DNA of 64,000 bases from positions 2,976,001-3,040,000 of the forward strand of contig NZ_AUBJ02000001.1 in the NCBI RefSeq assembly GCF_000429185.2, read 5' to 3'. The notes under the pieces were generated by a model. That model was not told the origin of the DNA, searched no databases, and saw only the letters and a list, made by a program, of their open reading frames with translations. Of the stretch, positions 42,891 through 52,268 are shown piece after piece (the stretch's first letter is position 1; every line of letters starts with the position of its first letter). This DNA comes from Actinoalloteichus caeruleus DSM 43889 (GTDB lineage: Bacteria; Actinomycetota; Actinomycetes; Mycobacteriales; Pseudonocardiaceae). The position numbers and the translations under genes are program-made.

Positions 42891-43499
42891 AGGGTGTCAC
42901 ACGTGGCGGGCCCCCTCGATGGACGAGTCGGGGTCCGGTGGATCGTCCGCCCGCCTCGCGGCGTGGGGCGGCCTGCGGCGGCGTCGCGCGGCTGGACCGT
43001 GCCGGGTGCCTCCGTTCCTTCCGCGTCGGGCGGACCCGGACGAGGGAGTGGCGGGACGGGAACCGCTGTCGTGCTGGGGAATCCCCCGCTCGGGTGGTCC
43101 CGGGCCATCCCCGGCCGGGGGGCGTCCACATCGGGTTCTGGCGCGCTCGCGTCGGCGCGACCGGAGTAGGGAGGTGAGGTCCGCGCCGGGGAACGCGGGC
43201 AGCGTCGGACGGGACGGTCGGCGATGGCGGGGCCGCCGGCCGCCGGGGCGGCACGGGAACGGGCGCCTGGGTCCTTTCCCGCGCCACCACCGTGCGGGGC
43301 AGGACGAGGTGGCGGGGCCGGCGGTGCCAGGACGGGGACCGGTCGCGGCTCGGGCCGGTTGCCCGGTGAGGGCCGCCGGGCTCGCGCCGCCCGTGCGGAC
43401 CGACGGGACGGGAGCACGCTCGGGGACGGGAGACTTGGTCGGTCACGGGGGACTGATCGGTCACGGGAGCCCGCTCGCTCCCCGCGCGGGGAGTGGGGC
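42891..43499. other. Long intergenic stretch without a supported gene
   Basis: About 610 bp. All frames are Arg/Pro/Gly-rich mirror frames with no start signals, no repeats and no strong hairpin that I can support. Confidence 0.4.
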
Positions 43500-44003
43500 T
43501 CAGCCGACCCGGTGCAGCCAGCGCACGCCGGCGCCGTCGGCGGCCCGGCGGAACGGCTCCAGGGCGTCGTCCCATGCGGTGCCCAGCACCTCGCCCACCC
43601 GGTGGTTGAAGCGCTCCGGGGAATCGCTGAGCGCCGTCATGGACCTCAGCTGGTCCTCGGTGACCATGATGTCGCCGTTGGCGCTGGTCCGGGCGCGCCA
43701 CAGGCCGAGGCCGGGGACGTAGCAGAACCGTTCGCCGTCCACGTGCCGACTGGGGTCCTCGGTGACCTCGAACCGGAGCATCGGCCACGCGCGCAGCGCG
43801 GTGACCAGGCGACCGGCCGTGCCGGCTGTCCCGGTCCACTCGTGCTCGGCGCGCAGCTGACCCGCGACGGCCGGCTGCGCCGTCCACCGCAGTTCCACCC
43901 GCCCACCGAGCGCGCCCGACAGCGCCCACTCGACGTGCGGGCAGACCGCGGACGGCGACGAGTGGACGTAGATGACGCCACTGGTGCTGCCACTGGTGCT
44001 CAC
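43500..44003 (-). CDS. DUF3145 family protein
   Basis: A 167-residue protein of the actinobacterial DUF3145 family: GVIYVHSSPSAVCPHVEWAL, RAWPMLRFEVTEDPS, CYVPGLGLWRARTSANGD, and AWDDALEPFRRAADGAGVRWLHRVG at the C-terminus. Function unknown. GTG 44003 follows GGAGG at 6 bases. It is conserved near accD6 in related genomes. Confidence 0.87.
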   Translation of the reverse strand: MSTSGSTSGVIYVHSSPSAVCPHVEWALSGALGGRVELRWTAQPAVAGQLRAEHEWTGTAGTAGRLVTALRAWPMLRFEVTEDPSRHVDGERFCYVPGLGLWRARTSANGDIMVTEDQLRSMTALSDSPERFNHRVGEVLGTAWDDALEPFRRAADGAGVRWLHRVG

Positions 44004-44344
44004 TGCTGACCTCCGCTGCTCGACGAGGGACGTCTTCCCCTACGACCTCTTCGAGCGGGCGTTGGACCACACCGATGGCCTAACCGCTCGGTCATTCTGC
44101 ACCGGACGGCGCAGTGCCCGCCACACGAACGCGATCGAGGGGCGGCGCGGCAACCCCGAACCGTCCCCCGGTCGCTTCACCCTCTGCTGGCCCGTGTACC
44201 CCGGTGGTTCACTGTCGAACCAGTGATCACGAGCACAGAGATCGGTATACCGGGCAGTAACATGAACCGTCCTCATGTCAGCGCTACCGTGAGACGGCCC
44301 GCGCGAGGTCGGGGCGGGAAAACGACGTCCGAGGAGGTGGCCGC
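44004..44344. promoter_or_regulatory. Divergent promoter region with palindromes
   Basis: About 340 bp between DUF3145 and the NERD-like gene. ACATGA and TCATGT (44260-44265, 44273-44278) form an inverted repeat with a 7-base spacer, and GGTATACC at 44244-44251 is self-complementary. Both lie in an AT-rich patch 60-100 bp before the NERD-like start and are candidate operators. Confidence 0.4.
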
Positions 44345-45655
44345 GTGAGGCTGGTCAGACTGGGCGAACCCGTCAGCGCCGTCGGCAACGACCTGCGAGC
44401 GGCGCTCGTCGCGTGTGGAACGGGGCGCGCCCTGCTCGGCGGCGTCGGAGTCCTCGGCGGACGCCCGGCCGGTTCGGCCGGCCAGGTCGACGCCGTGCTG
44501 GTGCTGCCCAGGGCGGTCCTGGTGGTCGTCGGTGTCGACCTGCCCGAACCGGTGCGGGCACTGCGAGCCCCCCTGGACGCCCCGTGGAACCTGGACGGCA
44601 CTCCCCTGCCCACCCAGGCAGGAGGACCACATCCGGCGGCCGCCGCGCGGACGCTCACCGCCGAGATCCAGTCCCGCCTGAACCGGCTACCCGGCACCGT
44701 GCCGCCCGTCCGGACCCTGATCGCGGTTGGACCGTTCGTCGAGCGGGTGGAGCAGGCCCCCGGCGACCGCGACGCGGGCGTCCGGGTGTTCCACCCCAGC
44801 CCCGCCACGGTTCTCGGAGCGGCCCGGGAGCTGGCCGACCACCCCGCGCCGTGCCAGCCAGCCGACGCCAGACGCGTCCTCGACCTGCTCTTCCCACCCG
44901 GGTCGGGTCTGGCCGCCGGCATGACCGACCTGGCCGGCCTCACGGAGGAGGACCTGGCACGCGAGGGTTTCGGGTCCGACGCGACCACGACGGGAACGAC
45001 GTCGACCGGCCGGTCGGGGGTGGGGCCGACTGGCACCACGCGAGAACCCCCGCCGAGCAGCGGCCCGCACCGCCCCACCACCGGCCGCACCAGGCTGACC
45101 TGGCAGGGCTGGGCCGCCGCCGTCGTCGGGGTCGGGGTCCTCGCTGCTGGCGGAGTGGTCCTCGCCCTGTCCGGCTCGGACCAGGACGTGAACGCCGACC
45201 AGCCCGAGAGTTCGGCCGGCGAGAACACCGCCGAGTACCGCGAGGTCGCCGCCGACTCGGGCACCGGGTGCGCCGACAACGCCTTCGGGGACGTGCGGAC
45301 CTGGTTGCGGGAACACGACTGCTCGACGCTCTCCCGAGGTCTCCTCGACCTCTCGGTGAACGGTCGAGCCGTCGGGGTCTCCCTCGCCGTGGCCACCTTC
45401 GCCGACGAGGACACCGCCGGTGCGTTCCAGGACCTCGTCGAGTCCCCCGGCCGAGGCGGGGTGGACGACCTGCTGCGCGACGGGCACGAGTGGCCGACCG
45501 GGCCCGACGACTTCCACGGCGCGGCCTTCGTCACCTCGCGGGAGGGGGCCGAGGTCAGGATCGCGCAGGCCGTGTGGTCCGAGGGCGGGGCGGATCCGCA
45601 GGACGCCACCCTCCAGGCCGCCGCCAGGAACGCGTTGCGGGTGAACCTCCGCTGA
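44345..45655 (+). CDS. Membrane protein with degenerate NERD-like N-terminal domain
   Basis: A 436-residue protein. Residues about 1-200 resemble a nuclease-related (NERD) domain in layout (AGQVDAVLVLPRAVLVVVGVDLPEPV, DAPWNLDG, VRTLIAVGPFV), but the E-x-K of active NERD proteins is replaced by G-x-D. A low-complexity Thr/Gly/Pro linker, one transmembrane helix (about 254-276, AAAVVGVGVLAAGGVVLALSG) and a 150-residue exported domain with two cysteines follow. Function unknown. GTG 44345 follows GAGGAGG. Confidence 0.65.
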   Translation: MRLVRLGEPVSAVGNDLRAALVACGTGRALLGGVGVLGGRPAGSAGQVDAVLVLPRAVLVVVGVDLPEPVRALRAPLDAPWNLDGTPLPTQAGGPHPAAAARTLTAEIQSRLNRLPGTVPPVRTLIAVGPFVERVEQAPGDRDAGVRVFHPSPATVLGAARELADHPAPCQPADARRVLDLLFPPGSGLAAGMTDLAGLTEEDLAREGFGSDATTTGTTSTGRSGVGPTGTTREPPPSSGPHRPTTGRTRLTWQGWAAAVVGVGVLAAGGVVLALSGSDQDVNADQPESSAGENTAEYREVAADSGTGCADNAFGDVRTWLREHDCSTLSRGLLDLSVNGRAVGVSLAVATFADEDTAGAFQDLVESPGRGGVDDLLRDGHEWPTGPDDFHGAAFVTSREGAEVRIAQAVWSEGGADPQDATLQAAARNALRVNLR

Positions 45656-45775
45656 GCCCGCCCCCCTTCGTCCTCGGAACCCTGATCTCCGTGCCGTGCC
45701 GCCCGCTGGCCCGGCATGCCGCTCGCCGGGTCGCGCGGCGTCCACGAGAGGCGGACCCGGGTTCGGCTGCCCGGG

Positions 45776-47206
45776 TCAGAGACCGTAGCTCTCCAACAAC
45801 CGCAGCCACACCTCGCTGATCGTGGGGTAGGCGGGAACCGCGTGCCACAGCCGGTCCAGCGGGATCTCGCCCACCACGGCCACCGTGGCGGCGTGCAGCA
45901 GCTCCGCCACGTCGTAGCCCGCGAAGGTGACCCCGACCAGCACCCGCCGCTCCTCGTCGACCACGATCTTCGCGGTGCCCCGGTAGTTCGCCGCGTGCAG
46001 TGCCGAACCACCGACGGCGATGTCCAGTTCCACCACCCGAACCGGCAGGCCCGCTCTCCGCGCCTCCTCCTCGGTGCGGCCCACGCTCGCCACCTCGGGG
46101 TCGGTGAAGACCACCTGCGGTACCGCGACGTGGTCGGCCGACGCCCGGTACCGCGTCCACGGCTCCGGCTGGTCGGCCTCGCCCACCCCGGAGGCGCGGG
46201 CGGCCACCACGTCCCCCACCACCCGGGCGTCGTACTTCCCCTGGTGGGTCAGCGGAGCTCGCCCCGTCACGTCACCGGCCGCGTACAACCAGCGGCCCGG
46301 CACCCCGTGCACGAGCCCGCTGTCGTCGACGGTCAGCGCGCCGCCCTCGGTGAGCCCCACCGAGTCCAGGCCGAGGTCCGAGGTGGCCGGCCGTCGTCCC
46401 GTCGCCACGAGCAACTGGTCGGCCGCGACCTCGCGGCCGTCCGAGAGGTGCAGGAGGATCCCTCCCCCGCTACCGCTGACCCGGTCGAGCTCCGTCCCCA
46501 GCAGCAGTTCCACCCCCGACGCCCGCAGACCCTCCGCCACCAGCTCACCGGCGAAGGGCTCGAAACGGTTCAGCACCCGCTCGCCCTTGACCACCATCAC
46601 CACCTGCGAGCCCAGCGAGGCGAAGGCCTGCGCCAGTTCCGTACCGGCCACACCGCCTCCCAGCACCGCGAGGCGGTCGGGAACGGTACGGGCGCTCGTC
46701 GCGTCGCGGGTGGTCCAGGTGGGGACATCGGCCAGCCCGGGGACGGGCGGCGTGACCGGCTGGCTGCCGGTGCACAGGATCACCGCGTGGCGCGCCGACA
46801 CCTCACGTCGCTCCCCACCGGTGACGACCTCCAGTTCTCGCTCACCCACCAGCCGGGCCCGTCCGCGCAGGACGGTGAGCCCGACGCCCTCCGCCCACTC
46901 GACCTGCCCCCCGTCGTCCCAGTGCGAGGTGAAGGAATCCCGGTTGGCCAGGACCTCGGCGACGTTCAGCCCGTCCCCCGCGGCCTCACGCGCTCCGGGG
47001 ACCCGACGCGCCGCCGCCAACGCCTGTCCGGGGCGGAGCAACGCCTTGCTGGGCATGCACGCCCAGTAGGAGCACTCCCCGCCCAGGAGCTCCGCCTCCA
47101 CGATGGCGGTGCGAAGACCACCGGCCGACGCCCGAGCGGCGGCGTTCTCCCCGACCGCCCCACCGCCGACGACCACCACGTCGAACTCGTCCCTGCCCGC
47201 TGCCAT
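45776..47206 (-). CDS. Pyridine nucleotide-disulfide oxidoreductase family flavoprotein
   Basis: A 476-residue class I flavoprotein reductase. FAD motif VVVGGGAVGENAAAR, redox CxxxxC in GGECSYWACMPSKALL, NAD(P) motif LAVLGGGVAGTELAQAFASLG, second FAD motif WLYAAGDVTGRAPLTHQGKYDA. The C-terminal H-P-T-x-x-E dimer motif of dihydrolipoamide dehydrogenase and glutathione reductase reads YPTISE, so the proton-relay His is replaced by Tyr. It is probably not a lipoamide dehydrogenase. ATG 47206 follows GAGAGG. Confidence 0.88.
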   Translation of the reverse strand: MAAGRDEFDVVVVGGGAVGENAAARASAGGLRTAIVEAELLGGECSYWACMPSKALLRPGQALAAARRVPGAREAAGDGLNVAEVLANRDSFTSHWDDGGQVEWAEGVGLTVLRGRARLVGERELEVVTGGERREVSARHAVILCTGSQPVTPPVPGLADVPTWTTRDATSARTVPDRLAVLGGGVAGTELAQAFASLGSQVVMVVKGERVLNRFEPFAGELVAEGLRASGVELLLGTELDRVSGSGGGILLHLSDGREVAADQLLVATGRRPATSDLGLDSVGLTEGGALTVDDSGLVHGVPGRWLYAAGDVTGRAPLTHQGKYDARVVGDVVAARASGVGEADQPEPWTRYRASADHVAVPQVVFTDPEVASVGRTEEEARRAGLPVRVVELDIAVGGSALHAANYRGTAKIVVDEERRVLVGVTFAGYDVAELLHAATVAVVGEIPLDRLWHAVPAYPTISEVWLRLLESYGL

Positions 47207-47291
47207 GCCCAGCACCTCTCCCCTCGACAGCCCGGCGTCGCGCGCTGGGCCTCGTCGTCGCTCGCCGGCCCCGAACGGCCGGCGCGGTCCC

Positions 47292-47591
47292 TCAGCCCGG
47301 CTCGCCACGCCGCTTCCGGTGCAGGACCCAGCCGAAGTCGACGACCGCGACGACCGCGAGAACGACGAGGACGACCCCGAACGCCACGAACCCGTTGAGG
47401 AGGAGCAGCACTCCCACGACCCCGCAGAACAGCACGCCGAACCCGGCCAGCCACAACCTGAGGGTCAACGCGCTGCGAGCGGGAGCCGCCCCGCCGAACC
47501 CCCCGGTCGGGTCGTGGTAGTCGTACAACCCGCGCTCGTACTCCTCCCGCGTCCGGCGCTTCCTCGAACCGTCGTCATCCCGGTGTGTCAT
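47292..47591 (-). CDS. Small two-helix membrane protein (DUF6343-like?)
   Basis: A 99-residue protein with a charged N-terminus (RKRRTREEYERGLYDYHDP) and two transmembrane segments (LRLWLAGFGVLFCGVVGVLLLL and FVAFGVVLVVLAVVAVVDFGWVL, about residues 45-92). It resembles small DUF6343-type actinobacterial membrane proteins, but I am unsure. It lies 85 bp upstream of the flavoprotein on the same strand. Confidence 0.6.
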   Translation of the reverse strand: MTHRDDDGSRKRRTREEYERGLYDYHDPTGGFGGAAPARSALTLRLWLAGFGVLFCGVVGVLLLLNGFVAFGVVLVVLAVVAVVDFGWVLHRKRRGEPG

Positions 47592-47775
47592 GGTCCTCGG
47601 CTACCCGGGAGCACGGCGGTCGATACCTCCCGTAGCTCCTGGCCCCGACGCGCCGCTCCCCCGGCCGGCCGGCACGACCTGACAAGGGCACGGGGTGCGG
47701 CCCCGACCGCACGGAGGTGTGGGAGTTCGCGGAGGAACCGCCCCCTGCCCGTGACGCGGGCACCAGGAACTCGAC

Positions 47776-48567
47776 TCACCTGTCCGGGGAGTGGGGAGCG
47801 CCCTCGGCGGCCCCGTCCGGGAAAACCGCCACGATCTCGCCGGACCCCGGGTCCCGGGGCCGGACGAACCCCTCGTTCGCCGTCACCGGCGGTGACGGAT
47901 CGACGGGGATGGGCTCCTCCGCCGGCGGACGTGGCGTGGGGACCACGGGAGGCAGGTCGGCCGACCGCAGGCGAGGTGGCAACGTCAGGTAGGGGCGGAG
48001 CACCCGGCGCAGGACGGCGGCGGGGAGCAACAGGGGAACGACAGCGGCCAGTGCGGCGGCGAGCGACCCCGCCGACAGGACGTCCGGGGGGAGCAACCGG
48101 GCGGTGCGGTCGACCACGGCACGCCGGAAGGGGAGCGCCGCCAGGTAGAGCACGGTCATGAACAGCAGCATCCCGAGCACCGCTCGGTGCACCGCCGCGT
48201 GGTAGCCCAGTCCCTCGGCGGACACCATCACCGCGACCCACCCGAGCAAGGCGGAGAACTGCGCCCGCCGGGTCGTCGCGGCCCAGGCCACCCCCGCCAA
48301 CCAGCCCAGGGTTCGCAGCAGCGGCGCCCTGGAGTCCTCCGCCAGCCACCCGCGCACCGCCGAGGACACCCCACCCAGATCGGCGCCCAGACCGGCCAGG
48401 GCAGCCTCCGGCACCCGCAGCGGACTCCAGCCGTCGCCGACGAGGTAGTGACCCACGATCCAGGCCAGGGTCCAGGCCGAGATCAGCAGGGCGAGGGCGA
48501 GGTGCCAGGGCGGGCGGCGCAGGGCGATGCGGAACAGTCGAAGGACATCCTGCCGGCTCGACCACAT
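47776..48567 (-). CDS. Hypothetical multi-pass membrane protein
   Basis: A 263-residue protein with about five hydrophobic segments (LALALLISAWTLAWIVGHYL, RTLGWLAGVAWAA, LLGWVAVMVSAEGLGYH, AVLGMLLFMTVLYLAALPF, SLAAALAAVVPLLLPAAVL) and a Pro-rich cytoplasmic tail. I do not recognise a family. ATG 48567 follows GGAGGAAAG. Confidence 0.65.
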   Translation of the reverse strand: MWSSRQDVLRLFRIALRRPPWHLALALLISAWTLAWIVGHYLVGDGWSPLRVPEAALAGLGADLGGVSSAVRGWLAEDSRAPLLRTLGWLAGVAWAATTRRAQFSALLGWVAVMVSAEGLGYHAAVHRAVLGMLLFMTVLYLAALPFRRAVVDRTARLLPPDVLSAGSLAAALAAVVPLLLPAAVLRRVLRPYLTLPPRLRSADLPPVVPTPRPPAEEPIPVDPSPPVTANEGFVRPRDPGSGEIVAVFPDGAAEGAPHSPDR

Positions 48568-49026
48568 GGCTTTCCTCCCCCTCACCCCGCCCGTCGGTCA
48601 CCTGGGCGCTGTGATCGATAGTGGCCCTGCGGGGCGAGGTTGGGAAGGCACTCAGCCGACCGGCGGCGCGGCCGCCAACATGGTCACCGAGAGTGATCGC
48701 GGGCGTGGGTGGGAAGCCGTCGCACGGCATCCGGGGCCGGCGGCACGCGCCCGCGACACGCGCGCGGAACAGCGATCACGGGCCGGCCTCACCGCTCCCG
48801 GGCGCGCGGCCCGGGTGGGCTCGGCGTCCGAGTCCCCGGCCGCGTCCCCACCACCGGGTGGGTGTCGGGAGGAGGCCCGGCGTCCCCGGCCCCGGAGAAC
48901 CCCTGTCACGGCAGGAGGACGAGGTCCCCCGGAACCACCGACGACTGCTCACACCTTCGGGTATTTCGCCTGGCAGAACCACCCCGCGGGTACTCCAATC
49001 AGAGTAGTCGTCTGGAGGTGGCAAAC
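48568..49026. promoter_or_regulatory. Upstream region of the PRC-barrel gene
   Basis: About 460 bp. GGGTAT (48959) and GGGTAC (48988-48993) resemble the -10 of SigB/SigF-type stress promoters; the second is 34 bp before the PRC-barrel start. No matching GTTT -35 is clear, so this is weak. The rest holds nothing I can support. Confidence 0.25.
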
Positions 49027-50214
49027 ATGACCAGTGACGTGCAGGACATCAGGGAGCTTCCCGGCCGGACCGTCTACGGGGCGGACGGTCAGAAGATCGG
49101 CAAGGTCGCGCAGGTCTGGTTGGACGGCCCATCCGGCGAACCTTCCTGGCTGACGGTGCACACCGGCCTCTTCGGCATGCACGAGATCTTCGTGCCGATG
49201 GCCGGGATGCACATGACCGAGAACGGCGGCATCGAGGTGCGCTACAGCAAGAACCAGGTCAAGGACGCGCCCCATGTCTCCCCGGAGCGCGGCGAGCTGC
49301 CCTTCGAGGAGGAGCGCAGGCTGTACGACTACTACGGCCTGCCGCGACAGCGGGAGAGCGGCGAGCAGCTGTCCGGCGCCGAGGAACGGACCGCGACGTC
49401 GCAGGACACGGCCACCGAGCCGCCAGGACCCGTCCACGCGCCCACCCCGCCCCAGCAACGCTCCGAGAGCGGCGAGGTCGCCGCAACACCCCCCGTCGGG
49501 CCGCCGCCCCCTGGGGAGGCCACCGCCGGCGAACCGCTCCAGACGCCGAGCCAGCGGCCAGCCGAGGCGTCCGCGGCCGGAGCGACCACCCCACCACCGC
49601 CGCCCGCCGCCGACGCCATGGCGCAGGCCGCTGACATGCCGCTGGCCACGAACCGGGCCGAGACGTGGCCGGAGCGCAGCACCGAACGGACCGCACCCAC
49701 CCCGACCGTCGCCCCGCCACCGCCGGTCACTACCGACGCCCCCGGCACGCCCGTCGACCCGGGGGCCGTCACGGCACCCGTGCCGGTCGAGGAGGCGACC
49801 GGTAGGGAACAGGCACCGTTGACCACCGACGAGGAAAGCACCATGACCCGCTTCGAGGAGCGGCTCCTGGTGCGGACCGAACGGGTACGGGTCGGACGCG
49901 CCCGGCTGCGCAAGTACGTGGTCAACGAGACCGTGCAGGTCAACGTGTCGCTCAAACGGGAACGCGCCCGCCTGCGGACCGAGGCCGTGTCGGAGACCGA
50001 GCGAGCGGCCTACGGAGAGCACCTGGACCTCGGGGAGGAGGAACAGGAGATCGTGCTCTACGAGGAGCGGCCGGTCATCTCCCGCGAGATCGTGCCCGTC
50101 GAGCGCGTGCGGTTGGCCAGTGAGGTCTACCTGGAGGAGGAGACCATCACCGAACGCGTGCGCGCCGAGCGGATCGAGGTGGAGGAGGAGACCACGGAGA
50201 CCCGCCCACGCTGA
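49027..50214 (+). CDS. PRC-barrel and DUF2382 domain protein (stress/envelope)
   Basis: A 395-residue protein. The PRC-barrel is at residues about 5-80 (DIRELPGRTVYGADGQKIGKV, EPSWLTVHTGLFG). A 150-residue Pro/Ala/Thr-rich disordered linker follows. The C-terminal DUF2382 is at about 275-390 (RFEERLLVRTERVRVGRARLRKYVV, VNVSLKRERARLRTEAV, ERPVISREIVPVERVRL). The architecture is common in desiccation- and radiation-tolerant actinobacteria and linked to general stress (inference). ATG 49027 follows GGAGG. Confidence 0.9.
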   Translation: MTSDVQDIRELPGRTVYGADGQKIGKVAQVWLDGPSGEPSWLTVHTGLFGMHEIFVPMAGMHMTENGGIEVRYSKNQVKDAPHVSPERGELPFEEERRLYDYYGLPRQRESGEQLSGAEERTATSQDTATEPPGPVHAPTPPQQRSESGEVAATPPVGPPPPGEATAGEPLQTPSQRPAEASAAGATTPPPPPAADAMAQAADMPLATNRAETWPERSTERTAPTPTVAPPPPVTTDAPGTPVDPGAVTAPVPVEEATGREQAPLTTDEESTMTRFEERLLVRTERVRVGRARLRKYVVNETVQVNVSLKRERARLRTEAVSETERAAYGEHLDLGEEEQEIVLYEERPVISREIVPVERVRLASEVYLEEETITERVRAERIEVEEETTETRPR

Positions 50215-50737
50215 CCCCGGGACGGGGCCCGTCCGCCTGATGCTGGGACGGGTCCCGCAAAGGCCAGTCGGAACGGCTCCTCCACCCGAGGGCGCGAGGA
50301 ACACGAGGCGCGAGCTGGCTCCGGTCGCTGTTCAGGGGATCACCCGCCCGTCGGCCCTCGCCGAGCGGGAACCAGCAGCCGAACACAGCGGTCTCGGGTG
50401 CCTGTCACACCTCGCCGATGCCCCCGCTCACCTCCTGCGCCAGTGCGGAAGGCAGGCTTCGGTTCGCACCCGCGTCCCACCCCTACCGTGAGCCCCCGGC
50501 CTCGTCACCGAAGTGGACCAGCCTCCCAGGGCGGTGAGGCTCGCCAACCACCGCCCGCGAGGTCACCTCCGCCCGCCCCGCTCCACTCCTGCGCACGCGC
50601 GTCGCGCACCCCGTACGGGACATCGACCAGCGGCCGCGCCGCAACCACCGGAACAACCCGGGCAGTGGCACCGTTACCCCTCGCGCCGCGGACGGCGCCA
50701 CCCCCACCAGTCTCGGACAAGCCGACGATCGGCGGGA
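50215..50737. other. Intergenic, convergent
   Basis: About 520 bp. A GC hairpin with GGGACGGG/CCCGTCC repeats at 50219-50257 probably terminates the PRC-barrel transcript. Nothing else is supported. Confidence 0.4.
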
Positions 50738-51328
50738 CTACCGCGCCTCACGCGGCAGTTCTGGTTCGAGGACTCCGGCCACCCGCTCAGCGGACTCACA
50801 CGCCTCCTCCCGAGACTCCGTGAAGCTGACCACGACCGTCGCGTGGGCTGATTCCCCGAGTTCCATCGAGATCTGGCACTTGTTCGGCTCACGGTCGTCA
50901 GTGATCAACAGCGCGCGTAGCGGACCAACCTGGTATTCGGTCAGGTTGTAGTCGGTCAGGTTGAGCTCGTCCAAAGCTCGATCAACGCGAATGTTGATAG
51001 ACAACAGCGGGGTCTCCAACGGCGCCACCGTATAACTACACGCATAAATAACGCCGACGTCTTCGAAGTCAGCAGTAGAAGGGTCGAACCCCAGGTCAGC
51101 AACTTGCTCGGCGTCGAGGACCTCGCAAGGCAGCACGCTCGCCAACTCCTCCTCAGACGACGGCCCATCTTCAACAGCCCTACCCGCCGTATCAGAACTA
51201 CCTGGAACCGGCGTGGGGACGGAGAGAGCTTGCCCAGGGGTTTCCGAGGTGCAGCCCGTCACAACGGCGAGCAGGGCAACACCAGCAGTAGCCACAGCAC
51301 AGCGATGACGGGGTGTCCAACCGATCAT
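50738..51328 (-). CDS. DUF3558 lipoprotein, copy 1
   Basis: A 196-residue lipoprotein. The signal peptide ends in a lipobox VVTGC (Cys26), followed by a Ser/Pro/Thr linker and the DUF3558 domain with its four paired cysteines (LPCEVL, YACSY, NKCQI, EACES). DUF3558 proteins are actinobacterial envelope lipoproteins of unknown function. It overlaps the upstream helical-protein (pseudo)gene by 4 bp (ATGA). The signal peptide and C-terminal third are nearly identical to copy 2, while the middle differs strongly. Confidence 0.88.
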   Translation of the reverse strand: MIGWTPRHRCAVATAGVALLAVVTGCTSETPGQALSVPTPVPGSSDTAGRAVEDGPSSEEELASVLPCEVLDAEQVADLGFDPSTADFEDVGVIYACSYTVAPLETPLLSINIRVDRALDELNLTDYNLTEYQVGPLRALLITDDREPNKCQISMELGESAHATVVVSFTESREEACESAERVAGVLEPELPREAR

Positions 51329-51749
51329 GGAAGGTCGTCTCCGGTGTTGGTCAGCAGGGTAGCGTTCTCAGCATCCCGATTCTGGGTGTTACGGGCGGAA
51401 GCCCTGATCGCTGCGGCAAGGTCCTCGAGCGCCTTGATGTAGAGCACGAGGTTCTCCCTGGCCGAAGTAGGCGTGCCCATCGCTGTCACCCGGTCCTGCT
51501 TGGCCATCGTCAACGCCACCGGACTGGAACCAAGCCGAACGTCCTGCTCCAGAAACTCGAAGTACCTGAGCCGCTTGCGGGCTCGGACGGCGATGGCGTC
51601 GATCTTGGCGGCCATGCTCTCGGCGCTCTCGGGGTCGATCAGACCTTGCCCGCCGCGGCCGCCGCGCCGAACGCCGCGACACTGCCCGTCATCTTCGCCG
51701 TCGAGGGAAACGCGGAACCGACACCGCCGCCGTCGCTCTCGATGTGCAC
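51325..51749 (-). pseudogene. Helical cassette protein, copy 1, broken by a 1-base deletion
   Basis: It aligns along its whole length with the intact 141-residue copies 2 and 3. Copies 2 and 3 read GATCGAGACC (plus strand) where copy 1 reads GATCAGACC at 51637-51645. The missing G turns the minus-strand frame into GTC-TGA, so translation from GTG 51749 stops after about 37 codons. Length 425 bp is exactly one less than the 426 bp of the other copies. The downstream part is otherwise intact and nearly identical to copy 2, so the break is recent or a sequence error. Confidence 0.85.
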
Positions 51750-52268
51750 ACTGCCTCCCACATCCTCCGCCACGGACCGACCTCAGCCGGTACGCCGCAC
51801 CGGCCAACGCTACCAACGGCGACGCCACGAACCAGCGGGAATCGGCGCACCTGTGCCGAACGGAGCAGCAACGCCGAACAGCAGAGCGCGAACCCGAACG
51901 AAGTCCGCCACCACGGCCCCCGACCCACCCGCCACCACCCTCGAGAGCGACGCGATCTCTGGTGACAGCTGGTCCGTTCTCACGCACCTACCGACACCCG
52001 TGTCCGAACCGGAAGCATCGAACGACCATGACGAACAGGCCAGGCCCATCGGAAGGCACGACCTGGCACCCGTCCGACACGGGTGCGCCGACGGACCGGT
52101 TCCCCCTCCCACCGCCCCCACCAACCCGCTTCCACATCTCCCGCAGATCCAGCAGAAGGCACCAAACAGCGTCTGCCCTCGACCGTGGCTGAGGCAGCTC
52201 AGCCAACCACACCGCTGCCTCTCGCACCCTCGCGATCAGTGCCACCCCACTCCCTCCGGAGGGTAGGC
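51750..52268. other. Upstream region of cassette 1
   Basis: About 520 bp. The part nearest the gene (to about 51890) is conserved with the regions upstream of cassettes 2 and 3, so it carries shared promoter or leader sequence. No gene is supported. Confidence 0.4.

Noticed and set aside
42592-44070. 492-codon minus-strand frame
   Set aside because: Arg/Pro-rich shadow across a gene-free gap and the DUF3145 gene; no start signal or family.
51810-52124. Small minus-strand frame upstream of cassette 1 ending in the same residues as one upstream of cassette 2
   Set aside because: Only the last 20 or so codons are shared, as expected from conserved leader DNA; the rest is unrelated and lacks start signals.
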